This document shows positions 9,957 to 17,862 of a DNA stretch of 64,000 nt, one piece after another; position 1 is the first letter of the stretch; every line of letters starts with the position of its first letter. The position numbers and the translations under genes are program-made. This DNA comes from Colwellia sp. (GTDB taxonomy: Bacteria > Pseudomonadota > Gammaproteobacteria > Enterobacterales > Alteromonadaceae), in NCBI GenBank assembly GCA_002733765.1, contig NVWU01000015.1:48919-112918 (forward strand), written 5' to 3'. The notes beneath the pieces were generated by a model. That model did not search any database and was not told where the DNA came from. It saw only the letters and a program-made list of their open reading frames with translations.

Positions 9957-11177
9957 TTATCCGCCTACTAATGAAAATAAAGCTTGAAAAAAAGCGTAGT
10001 AAACGAAGCCCACCATCGCGCCAATAACTAAAATCATCACTGGTTCGATTAGCGCAGTCATACGTTTAATCGCAATATCAAGACGTTGCTCATAATAAAT
10101 GCCCATTTCTTGTAAAATTTTATCGAGACTACCAGTGCGTTCACCAACGGCAATCATTTGCGTCACCAGCACAGGAATTCTAGGATGCTGAAGGCTACTT
10201 GCCATATCTTTACCCGTTAACACTTTCTTAGCAGCATGTTGCATTTTGTCTGAAAATACGCGGTTAGTTAATAATTTCCCTGTGATTTTTAATGATTGAT
10301 ATACAGTGACACCACTGGCTAACAAGGTTGATAAAGCCCAGGTGACTTGCCCCATAGAGGCGGTGGTTAGCATGGGGCCAATCACAGGAATGCGTAGCGA
10401 AAGATAATCAATGATTAACCGGCCACGTTTGGTTTGATAAGTGAGTAGTAGCAGTACAATGAATACAATTACTACTGTAATGATCCAAATGCCATTTTGT
10501 TGAATATAATCAGAAGTATTAATCAATGCCTGAGTTGATGGCGGCAATTTTTTTCCTTGCCCAAGCAGGAAATCAGCAAACTTAGGTATAATTTTTAGCA
10601 TCATAAAAGCCGCAACACCAAGGGCGGCAATAACCACAATAACGGGGTAAATCATGGCATTAATCATTTGTGCACGCAGCGCAGATTTTTTTTCTAAATG
10701 GGTGGCTAACCGTTCCATAATTACGTCTAAATCACCAGTGTTTTCACCGGCGACCATCAGGTTAACTGCCATGTCAGGAAAGACACTAGGGTATGTTTTC
10801 ATGGCCGCAGATAATGTTTGGCCTGATTCGATATCTTTTAACATTAGCTTTGAGGTTAACCTCAAGCGAGCACTCGATATTTGGGTGTTGGTTAATGTTA
10901 AAGATTCGGTTACGGCTAAACCTGCTCGTAACATAAAGGCCATTTGTCTAAAAAAGAAAATGAGCGCAGACGGTGATACAGAACGTTGTGAAGCGAGCCA
11001 GTCAGAAAAATTCTCTTGGCCGCCAAAGCCGTCTTGCCCTCGGGCTGGTTTTATTGCTAATACGCGTAAACTGCGCTCTCGTAGCGCTTGTGTCGCAGCA
11101 TTAATATCAGCGGCTTGTTGTTTGCCCGTTAATTCATTGCCAGCGGCAGTTAATACCGTATAAGAAAATAATGGCAT
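9957..11177 (-). CDS. GspF/PilC-family inner-membrane platform protein
   Basis: This 406-residue protein has two T2SSF domains (about 70-195 and 270-395). Each ends in long hydrophobic helices (VIYPVIVVIAALGVAAFMMLKIIP; IEPVMILVIGAMVGFVYYAFFQALF). Family hallmarks include FFRQMAFMLRAGLAV, MAVNLMVAGENTGDLD and MIAVGERTGSLDKILQEMG. GspF/PilC proteins sit under the pseudopilus and transmit movement of the ATPase to the growing fibre. The N-terminus MPLFSYTVLTAAGNELTG is the usual start of this family. It is 2 bases from the ATPase gene on one side and 2 bases from the PilP-like gene on the other, so the operon assignment is secure. Confidence 0.93.
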   Translation of the reverse strand: MPLFSYTVLTAAGNELTGKQQAADINAATQALRERSLRVLAIKPARGQDGFGGQENFSDWLASQRSVSPSALIFFFRQMAFMLRAGLAVTESLTLTNTQISSARLRLTSKLMLKDIESGQTLSAAMKTYPSVFPDMAVNLMVAGENTGDLDVIMERLATHLEKKSALRAQMINAMIYPVIVVIAALGVAAFMMLKIIPKFADFLLGQGKKLPPSTQALINTSDYIQQNGIWIITVVIVFIVLLLLTYQTKRGRLIIDYLSLRIPVIGPMLTTASMGQVTWALSTLLASGVTVYQSLKITGKLLTNRVFSDKMQHAAKKVLTGKDMASSLQHPRIPVLVTQMIAVGERTGSLDKILQEMGIYYEQRLDIAIKRMTALIEPVMILVIGAMVGFVYYAFFQALFSLVGG

Positions 11178-11179
11178 GG

Positions 11180-12823
11180 TTACTCTCCTATCGCCTGACG
11201 CGTTTTAACAATCGTTACACCGCGCACTTCAGCAAGCGTGGTCATACCTTTTAGTACCTTTTGACAGCCATCTTCCCACATAAAGGTTAAGTTATGTCCT
11301 GCCGCTTGCTCTAGTGCTTCTTCGCTGCAGCCTTGTGAAACTAATCGCGCTAAACTTTCGTCAAACCACAATGTTTCAAATAAAGCTAAGCGACCTTTAA
11401 AGCCAGTGCCTTGGCAATTTGCACAGCCAATTGAGTCGAATAACGTCAGGGTTTTATCATTACAATCCAATTCGCTTAATTCATCATCCGTTGCCGGCCT
11501 TACTTGTTTGCAGTTGTTGCATAAGCGTCTTATTAGCCGTTGCGCAATTACCGCGGTCATGGTTGAGCCAATCAAAAAAGCTTCACAGCCAATATCAATC
11601 AATCGTGTTACTGCGCTCACAGCATTATTGGTATGTAAGGTTGAAAACACTAAGTGCCCAGTCATTGCCGCTTTTACTGAGACATCAGCGGTTTCATAAT
11701 CGCGAATTTCTCCTACCATTAACACATCGGGATCATGTCTAAGCAATGAGCGTAATGCTTGGGCAAAGCTAATTTTTAAACCAGTTTGTAGTTGTGATAC
11801 ACCGGGTATAACATATTCAATGGGGTTCTCAACCGTCATAATATTAATATCAGGTTTATTGATTTCTTGTAAGGCAGCGCACAAGGTGGTCGACTTACCA
11901 CTACCTGTGGGGCCGGTCAGTAAAATCATGCCATAAGGTTTTTGAATGGCTTGCCTGAACCGCTTAAGATCAGCGGCTAACATGCCTAAAGCAGTTAAGG
12001 TCATGCCGCCAGATTGTTGGCCCAATAAGCGTAAGGTAATTCGTTCACCTAATCGCGTTGGTGCCGTGGCAACACGAATATTAAATTCGCTATTGATGGG
12101 CGCAGCCAGTTTATAACTGCAGCCACCATCTTGTGGCTGACGTTGCTCGGCAATGTCTAAGTTGGCTAGCACTTTTATACGAGACACTAAGCCTGCCGCT
12201 ATGGTAGCATCGGCTTCTATTGGGTAATCACGTAACTTACCATCAATGCGTAACCTGACTCTTAGGCCTTCTTCTTCAGTAACAAAATGTATATCTGAAG
12301 CTTTGTTTAAAAATGCTTCTTTGATGATTTCATCGAGTAAATTAACCAGATCAATTTCATCGGTTGCACTGGCATCTGCTGCTTGGTTGGCATTGTGGTT
12401 AAACTGTCGTTTAATCAGCAAACTTAGGTAGTTAATATCAGTCATTGCCAGTGGCAGTAGCTGACCTAATAAGCGTTGAATAGTATCTATAGCGGTGCGA
12501 TCGGTGGGATCTGCAACCACCAAAAATGCCTTGTCGTTTTGCTTGACTGGTAGGATTAACTTACGCTTAACCAAGCTTACAGGTAACTTTTTAATTAAGC
12601 TCTCATCAATAGAAAGTGCCACGGGTTCTAAATATGACAAGCTGTTTTTCTCTGCCACTGCGCGATGTAAGCTGCTGATTGGCAAACGATAATGTGCAAG
12701 TGTCAGTTCAATAACAGAACAGCGTTTACGGCGTGCTTCAGCCTTTAGTTTATCTATTGTTGCTATGTCAATAAGCCCTGAATGAAGACCGGCCTCAAGT
12801 AATTTTTCGTCAGTTAACGGCAT
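11180..12823 (-). CDS. GspE/PilB-family assembly ATPase
   Basis: This cytoplasmic AAA+-like secretion ATPase powers pseudopilin assembly. The N-terminal T2SSE_N-type domain (about 1-150) contains 'LLEAGLHSGLIDIATIDKL' and 'FLVVADPTD'. The ATPase core has GPTGSGKST (Walker A, about residue 305), ENPIEY (Asp box), RSLLRHDPDVLMVGEIRD (Walker B) and STLHTNNA (His box). A C-terminal zinc module, CNNC ... CANC, is present as in GspE, MshE and PilB. No PilT-like retraction ATPase is in the window. Length (547) fits GspE/PilB. AIAQRLIRRLC marks the family's arginine-rich segment. It lies 2 bases from the platform-protein gene. Confidence 0.93.
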   Translation of the reverse strand: MPLTDEKLLEAGLHSGLIDIATIDKLKAEARRKRCSVIELTLAHYRLPISSLHRAVAEKNSLSYLEPVALSIDESLIKKLPVSLVKRKLILPVKQNDKAFLVVADPTDRTAIDTIQRLLGQLLPLAMTDINYLSLLIKRQFNHNANQAADASATDEIDLVNLLDEIIKEAFLNKASDIHFVTEEEGLRVRLRIDGKLRDYPIEADATIAAGLVSRIKVLANLDIAEQRQPQDGGCSYKLAAPINSEFNIRVATAPTRLGERITLRLLGQQSGGMTLTALGMLAADLKRFRQAIQKPYGMILLTGPTGSGKSTTLCAALQEINKPDINIMTVENPIEYVIPGVSQLQTGLKISFAQALRSLLRHDPDVLMVGEIRDYETADVSVKAAMTGHLVFSTLHTNNAVSAVTRLIDIGCEAFLIGSTMTAVIAQRLIRRLCNNCKQVRPATDDELSELDCNDKTLTLFDSIGCANCQGTGFKGRLALFETLWFDESLARLVSQGCSEEALEQAAGHNLTFMWEDGCQKVLKGMTTLAEVRGVTIVKTRQAIGE

Positions 12824-12832
12824 ATCATCATC

Positions 12833-13525
12833 CTATAACGCCAACACTAATTCAGTTTTTAAGGCTTGAGCATAACCACGTAATGGCGTGATGGCTTGTT
12901 GCTCTATTTTTAATCTGACCACAGTAACTTGCCAAGGTAAATTGTCTAATTCTTGAATAAAGGCGCGTATACTTCGGTATTGTCCAACGAGTTCAATGCG
13001 CTGTAACGGCCGGTAATAGAGTGTGCTAGGCGCCATTCTATCGAGCCAGCTATAAGAGGCAGGTAATGCGATATCTTTAGTGCTTTCAATTTTCGTGGTT
13101 GATTTTTTCTTCCTCTTTTTCTGAGCAATAACCTTTACCGCAGGTGCCTTACCTTCAATGCGTTCGTTAGCGGTAATGCGCACTTTAAGATCGCGTGCTA
13201 GTTGAGAAACCAATACTCTGAGTTCTTGGGAATCTATCGGTGCTAGACGTTGTTGCACACTAGTCGCCATATTACTAATGAGTGTCATGGCTTGTTCTTG
13301 ATCATCTAACTGAGAAATAAGTTGTTGAACATCTTGATCAGGTTCATTAGGAATTCTGGCCTTCAACAGCTTGCGTGCTGTTGTTTCAGCGCTGCGCTCT
13401 AGTGAAGTGATATCTTGATATTTAGGAATAAATCGCAATAGGCTATAAGCACCAAAAATAATGACAAGTACAGTGATCGCAATTAAAATTTGCTCACTTG
13501 TGGTTAACTTTGCCAACTTGTTCAT
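12833..13525 (-). CDS. PilO/GspM-like inner-membrane assembly protein
   Basis: This bitopic protein of 230 residues has one N-terminal membrane helix (about 12-30, ILIAITVLVIIFGAYSLL). A helical coiled-coil stretch and a C-terminal small alpha/beta domain follow (YRPLQRIELVGQYRSIRAFIQELDNLPWQV). That domain closely follows the PilO pattern 'L-P-L-x-x-I-x-I-x-G-x-Y-x-x-I-x-x-F-L-x-x-L-x-x-L-P-x'. PilO pairs with PilN in the periplasm to form the alignment complex. The gene starts inside the end of the PilM/N-like gene (ATGA overlap, 13522-13525) and ends 9 bases before the ATPase gene. A lysine-rich linker, KKRKKKS, lies in the middle. Confidence 0.78.
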   Translation of the reverse strand: MNKLAKLTTSEQILIAITVLVIIFGAYSLLRFIPKYQDITSLERSAETTARKLLKARIPNEPDQDVQQLISQLDDQEQAMTLISNMATSVQQRLAPIDSQELRVLVSQLARDLKVRITANERIEGKAPAVKVIAQKKRKKKSTTKIESTKDIALPASYSWLDRMAPSTLYYRPLQRIELVGQYRSIRAFIQELDNLPWQVTVVRLKIEQQAITPLRGYAQALKTELVLAL

Positions 13526-15291
13526 AATAGCGGCGTCCTATTTGATAAAGACTCAGCACTTACTAACTTTACAATGCGTAAGGTCACGGTAAAACCCTCT
13601 AAATTTAACGGGCCAGTTCGTCCTGCAACATTACTATCTAATATTTCAAGACCCCATGGCTCTGCTGCCTTCTTCAAGGTTTGGATAAATTGCTGGCCAG
13701 CCGTTTCTGATAATGCCCATGCTTGCAGGTTAAAGCTTTCAATTTCTATCCGATTATCTTTTTTTCGTCTTAGGCTGCGCAGCATAAAATTAGCTCGTTT
13801 ATCATATTCATCTATTGAATTAATGATAATGTGTTCACTAACGGCTCCTTGTAAAATACCAAGAATTACCTGTACCAACGCACTACGCTCTGGTAACTCT
13901 TCACCAAAAAAAGTAAAGCGCTGTTGTTCCCGTTGCTTATCTGACTTTCGGTCTTTTAACTCTTTTTTTCGCTGTTTTACTTGCTTAATATCACCGTTAA
14001 TTCGCTTCATGGCTGAATCAATAATTTGCCATCGGGTATCTATTTCATTTTTATGAGATTCGACAATACTACCCCGCACTAATAAGAACGCTTCAGCAAA
14101 TAGTATCAATAGCAAAATCACACTAAATAGTATGCCGCCTCTTATATTTGGTCGGTGTAATAGGGTAGGTAATGGCCCGCCTAAACGTACATGACTAAGC
14201 CAATTACTTTTTCCCATGCCTAAATAATGTAAACCTGCTCCCATCATGCCAGGGCTAGATTTTTCAGTGATAGCGTTATTTTCAATAGTAATAACGTCAC
14301 GATCTAAGGCGCTGGCTAAGTCGTGAATTGTAGTGTGATCGTTGGCAGACCAGTTGGCTAAATAGATATTGGCGTCATTAGCAACAGTCAAGGTATGAAA
14401 GCCTTCTAAACAGCGCTCAAATGTTTTTTTTGATGCGTCTAAATATAAATGTTGCTCGACAATATGATTGTCTTTGGTACGCATGGTAAATGACATGCTG
14501 CCATGTGATTCGATTAATACTTGTTCTTCAGCGGTATCCGTTAATAAACTTGCACTTGAGCCAGCCAGTGGATACATTGCTTGTAGTTTAACCCCTTGCA
14601 TCTGAAATACTGTGGTCCAACGCTGAAGTAGTGATTTAGTCACTGCGCTCACTTGCCATAAATACGTACCGGGAATATCACTGACTTCACCTTGAGCAGA
14701 CCAGCCACAGTCAATTAACTCATCATCTGATTTTAACCACTCTTGTCCTGCTAAACAGGCATTGAGTTGGCTACGCTTTATATAACCTAGTTCTTCAGCT
14801 AAATCACCAAAACGGCGTAATGAAAACTTTTCCATCAGTTCTAGCCCGCCGGCAGGGTTGGCTCTGCCTTGTTGCAAATCCATTACCGCATCGGCCTGCT
14901 CTTTGGTCATATAACCTCGAGCAATAAGTAAGTTGCCAACAGAGCATTGTGTCGCATGCTGAACTAATAACGGCTCTGCCTCCCAACGGATCAATTCATT
15001 CATTTGTGCTAATGGACGCGGTTTTTTAGGGTCTATTTGTAATTCAAGTAGGGTTGATAATACGGTCGGCGATAATAAAACAGCATCACCTCCTTCCCAG
15101 CCATCGTCTTTAAGACTTTTTATTACGTCGGCAACTGCATCAGCCATATCGGCTTGCTGCGATTCTGCTGTTTGCAATACCGCTAATTCATTACCAGCAC
15201 GGGTAAGCACGGCCGCACGCAGTAAAAAGCCATCGGTTTCGCACACTAAAATTGATTTAGCTTTACCGAATTTAAAAAGTGATTTAAGCAT
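13522..15291 (-). CDS. GspL-like PilM-PilN fusion with an inserted MshEN/T2SSE_N-like segment
   Basis: The N-terminal half is a PilM-like actin-fold region (starts SILVCETDGFLLRAAVL; contains LIRWEAEPLL). One membrane helix (about 385-410, GGILFSVILLLILFAEAFLLVRG), a charged coiled coil and a periplasmic PilN-type domain follow. In GspL the PilM- and PilN-like parts are fused in the same way. Unusually, residues about 120-185 carry two copies of a motif known from the N-domains of secretion ATPases: NLLIARGYMTKEQADAVMDLQQ and RRFGDLAEELGYIKRSQLNACLAGQ. In MshE-type ATPases this motif can bind c-di-GMP. The track start (15306) is less likely than the ATG at 15291, which overlaps the stop of the upstream pilin gene as TAATG. 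At 589 residues it is longer than ordinary GspL (about 400). Confidence 0.8.
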   Translation of the reverse strand: MLKSLFKFGKAKSILVCETDGFLLRAAVLTRAGNELAVLQTAESQQADMADAVADVIKSLKDDGWEGGDAVLLSPTVLSTLLELQIDPKKPRPLAQMNELIRWEAEPLLVQHATQCSVGNLLIARGYMTKEQADAVMDLQQGRANPAGGLELMEKFSLRRFGDLAEELGYIKRSQLNACLAGQEWLKSDDELIDCGWSAQGEVSDIPGTYLWQVSAVTKSLLQRWTTVFQMQGVKLQAMYPLAGSSASLLTDTAEEQVLIESHGSMSFTMRTKDNHIVEQHLYLDASKKTFERCLEGFHTLTVANDANIYLANWSANDHTTIHDLASALDRDVITIENNAITEKSSPGMMGAGLHYLGMGKSNWLSHVRLGGPLPTLLHRPNIRGGILFSVILLLILFAEAFLLVRGSIVESHKNEIDTRWQIIDSAMKRINGDIKQVKQRKKELKDRKSDKQREQQRFTFFGEELPERSALVQVILGILQGAVSEHIIINSIDEYDKRANFMLRSLRRKKDNRIEIESFNLQAWALSETAGQQFIQTLKKAAEPWGLEILDSNVAGRTGPLNLEGFTVTLRIVKLVSAESLSNRTPLL

Positions 15292-16898
15292 TATTGAATC
15301 GCCCATGTTAGTACTGAGTTATTCACTGGTAAGGTACTTCTTGGTATCAAACTTATACTCTTGGGGTTGTCGGTATTATTTATAGTGCCGTCATCACAAT
15401 GACCATCAAATAATTTCCCTTGTTCAACCCCTACTTCACAAACAATTGTGAAGGATTTTTCACCGCCACTAAAAGTGGATGAGGCAGGGATTGTTAAGGT
15501 ATTTCCGACCGCTGCAGGGGTATTGCTTGGAATGGTAAAGGTATCACCGGAAGCTATAGTGATAGTGTTGCCAGTTCGGATGAACGCTTGTGATACGGTA
15601 ATTAAGGGCTCTTGAAAAAAAACTGTTGTGTCAATAAGCTGCGGAGCCGTGCCGGTAAAAGTAATCGTTGCGCCATTAGGCAAGCTGACAGTATTAGTTG
15701 ATAAACCACTACCAATAGGGAGAATGATGGCAGGCTTGGTAAAGTTTTTGGCTGAGAGTATTGCTGGCGCAATGTAATGGTTGTTAATGGTTAAAGTTGT
15801 TGTGCCGCTGAAAGTGAGTGTATCAACAGGATCTCCGTTATTGCTTGTTAAGCTGCCATTTTCAGCTGTGTAGCTACTTGCTTGTATAGTTAATTTACAA
15901 TCTGGTACGCAGTGACTACCAATAATAAACTGACTAGATACACTAGCACTAGCACTAGCACTATCGGTATAGGTAATGACAGTACCTGAAGTAAGGGTGA
16001 CACTGTCGTTAGGGGAGCCAGTTGTTAATGTGGCACCAGAAACAAATTCGAGTGTGTCGTTATTCTCAACTTCCATTGTGCCGTATTTAGAGAGTAGCAA
16101 GGTGTTTTCACTGGGGAAGCTATTGCTAAGTTGAGCGGAGCTATCGCGTTCTGCAGTCGTATCTAGTTCACTGTTTGTATAACTTAAAATAATCCCCTCT
16201 GACGGTGAACTTAGTCGAAGGCGTAGTTCATCTTGCTCAATAACAATATGGGTGGCTTGTTCATTTGTGAAAGTAACATCAATATTTTGCCAATCAGCGC
16301 CGAGTGTTACTTGGTAATCAGCAGTATTAACAATATTATCTACGCTGATATCGTCAATAGCATCAGCTATATTGAAACCCTTACTTGTTATTGTTATTGC
16401 CCCAACAGTTGTTGTGAAATCTAAATTCCAACCAGAATTTTGCCAATCATCACTGCCTTTACCTGAACCATCGCCAGAGTTACCATAACCATCACGAAAA
16501 TGTACTTCACCGCTTAGCTCACTATTTCCCATTAAATAAGGGCCACGCCAGCCGGCCCACACTTGTGAGTAAACATCTTGCTTCCACGGAGGCAGGGGTT
16601 CTGTATTAAAGCAATCTATTCGGCTAAGTAATTCACGTAAGCACTTAGGCAAGCGTCCCATATCTGCGGCAAAACCACTGATTTCAGGGCGACCGTTAAT
16701 GGTTCTGCTAGTATCACCAATAATGGCGGTGCGAATCATTTTAAGACGCTGTTTGGTTGCATCATATTTTGCCTGATCTTCAACGCCTTGTGTTAAAAAT
16801 AGTGTTGACGATGCCATTAAAGCCAATAGAAATAGTACTAGCACTATTTCTAATAAGGTGAAGCCTTGCTGGCGAGATAAGCTTAATTTAATAGACAT
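15291..16898 (-). CDS. Oversized prepilin-like protein with beta-rich repeat region (candidate tip or minor pilin)
   Basis: A class III prepilin signal is clear: MSIKLSLSRQQG followed by FTLLEIVLVLFLLALMASSTLF, so prepilin peptidase should cut after a 12-residue leader. The region to about residue 150 resembles the other pilin genes (YDATKQRLKMIRTAI; WAGWRGPYL). The remaining 380 residues are Thr/Ser/Asn-rich and repetitive, for example SVTLTSGTVITYTDS and GNTITIASGDTFTIPSNTP, suggesting a beta-solenoid or stacked-strand domain. Two late Cys-containing segments (HCVPDCKL; DGHCDDG) could form disulfides. Minor pseudopilins are normally 150-330 residues, so 535 is exceptional. A large C-terminal domain on a pilin-like stem is typical of tip-located adhesins, but that role is an inference. 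It overlaps the preceding pilin gene by 16 bases. Confidence 0.8.
   Translation of the reverse strand: MSIKLSLSRQQGFTLLEIVLVLFLLALMASSTLFLTQGVEDQAKYDATKQRLKMIRTAIIGDTSRTINGRPEISGFAADMGRLPKCLRELLSRIDCFNTEPLPPWKQDVYSQVWAGWRGPYLMGNSELSGEVHFRDGYGNSGDGSGKGSDDWQNSGWNLDFTTTVGAITITSKGFNIADAIDDISVDNIVNTADYQVTLGADWQNIDVTFTNEQATHIVIEQDELRLRLSSPSEGIILSYTNSELDTTAERDSSAQLSNSFPSENTLLLSKYGTMEVENNDTLEFVSGATLTTGSPNDSVTLTSGTVITYTDSASASASVSSQFIIGSHCVPDCKLTIQASSYTAENGSLTSNNGDPVDTLTFSGTTTLTINNHYIAPAILSAKNFTKPAIILPIGSGLSTNTVSLPNGATITFTGTAPQLIDTTVFFQEPLITVSQAFIRTGNTITIASGDTFTIPSNTPAAVGNTLTIPASSTFSGGEKSFTIVCEVGVEQGKLFDGHCDDGTINNTDNPKSISLIPRSTLPVNNSVLTWAIQ
15941..15963 (-). repeat. Hexanucleotide tandem repeat inside the large pilin gene
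   Basis: The unit CACTAG/ACTAGC is repeated nearly four times (cactagcactagcactagca) and encodes the SASASVS segment. Because the unit is six bases, copy-number change would lengthen or shorten the protein by two residues without shifting the frame. Confidence 0.7.
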
Positions 16899-17677
16899 AA
16901 CACTTGATCCAAGGCTTGGCCATTTATATCTACTGGTGTATTGCAGATATCATCACTAGGCTCATCATGATCTTCAAATACACCATCTTCACCTGCACTG
17001 ATAAGGCGCGGTTGATAGACCGTTGGCGTATTGGTGATATCAACTAATAACACGTAAGGCGTTCCGGCTTTGTTAAGTACGTTACTCGTAGTTTGAATTG
17101 ACCATTCAACGCCGGAGTTTGTTTGATCGGCAGTATAGGGATCAGCAATCGCCCAGACAGGGTTAGTAATATCAGCTAGGTTTACGGTATTAGCGCTAAG
17201 CGTTAAATAGCCATTTTTTCGTTGTAGATAGGGGCCCTGCCAACCGCGTTTGGTATCTGGGTTCCAACCATTGTCTAGGGGGTCTTCAAATAACATCCAA
17301 AAATTTGCCGGGTGTTGGCACCACGCTATTATTGCTGCCGTGGTTACGCCGGCTTCAGCAGGAAAATTAAACTCACTATTAGGTTGGGTGATAGAGCCAC
17401 CATTTACGTCATCAGTACAATCATAGCGGCCTTGCGTGGGAAAGCTCTTAGTGCCACTGTCTTTACGAAACTGGATTAACGCTTTATGTATTTGAGTCAT
17501 TTCAAACTTAGCGACATCATAACGGCTTTGGTCTTGCACACCGTCATAGCTTGTTATTGCTACGGTTGCGGTAATGGCCATTAAGGAAATTACCGTTAAT
17601 AATTCCATTAAGGTAAAGCCACTTTGGCTACTATGCTGTTTGAAATTTTGTAAAAGAAAAAACAATAAACACCCCAT
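16883..17677 (-). CDS. Prepilin-like protein, GspG/GspH-type minor pseudopilin
   Basis: The prepilin cleavage site is visible as HSSQSG followed by FTLMELLTVISLMAITATVAI. The mature stem continues into a globular domain with RYDVAKFEMTQIHKALIQFRKD, then KRGWQGPYLQRKNG and a loop LISAGEDGVFEDHDEPSDD. That acidic loop sits where GspG proteins bind calcium, so a Ca site is plausible. Four or more cysteines (YDC, WC, DDIC, VLC) may form disulfides. The leader is 20 residues and oddly hydrophobic (CLLFFLL); the true start could be one of the in-frame TTG codons just downstream, since no Shine-Dalgarno precedes the ATG. It is separated from the leading pilin gene by a 180-base gap with a terminator-like structure and overlaps the next gene. 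Confidence 0.8.
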   Translation of the reverse strand: MGCLLFFLLQNFKQHSSQSGFTLMELLTVISLMAITATVAITSYDGVQDQSRYDVAKFEMTQIHKALIQFRKDSGTKSFPTQGRYDCTDDVNGGSITQPNSEFNFPAEAGVTTAAIIAWCQHPANFWMLFEDPLDNGWNPDTKRGWQGPYLQRKNGYLTLSANTVNLADITNPVWAIADPYTADQTNSGVEWSIQTTSNVLNKAGTPYVLLVDITNTPTVYQPRLISAGEDGVFEDHDEPSDDICNTPVDINGQALDQVLCLLN

Positions 17678-17739
17678 TTACTTGTTTTTATATTAAAGTT
17701 AAATATTGTTTAACAGCATGAAAAAATTAAAAAGATAAA

Positions 17740-17768
17740 GCGGGATAAGACAATGAAACTTATCCCGC
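17740..17768 (-). terminator. Strong intrinsic terminator/attenuator after the leading pilin gene
   Basis: GCGGGATAAG / CTTATCCCGC form a perfect ten-base stem with a nine-base loop. On the minus strand the stem is followed by TTTATCTTTTTAATTTTTT. It lies between the leading pilin gene (upstream) and the rest of the filament operon. A partial terminator here would let the first pilin be made in excess of the machine. Confidence 0.8.
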
Positions 17769-17774
17769 AGTATC

Positions 17775-17862
17775 GAATGATGGATACCCGATAAACCATC
17801 ATTCATCACAGCAGAAGCATTCACAACGCTCTGATTAATAGTCCGACTAGTAACTATTAATC
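17775..17862 (-). other. Two further hairpins in the 3' region of the leading pilin gene
   Basis: GAATGATGG (17775-17783) pairs with CCATCATTC (17796-17804). GATTAATAGT (17833-17842) pairs with ACTATTAATC (17853-17862), and that second arm includes the pilin stop codon. Together with the terminator at 17740-17768 this gives three stacked stem-loops within about 120 bases. Such structures often protect the 3' end of an abundant upstream message from exonucleases, which is an inference here. Confidence 0.65.
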
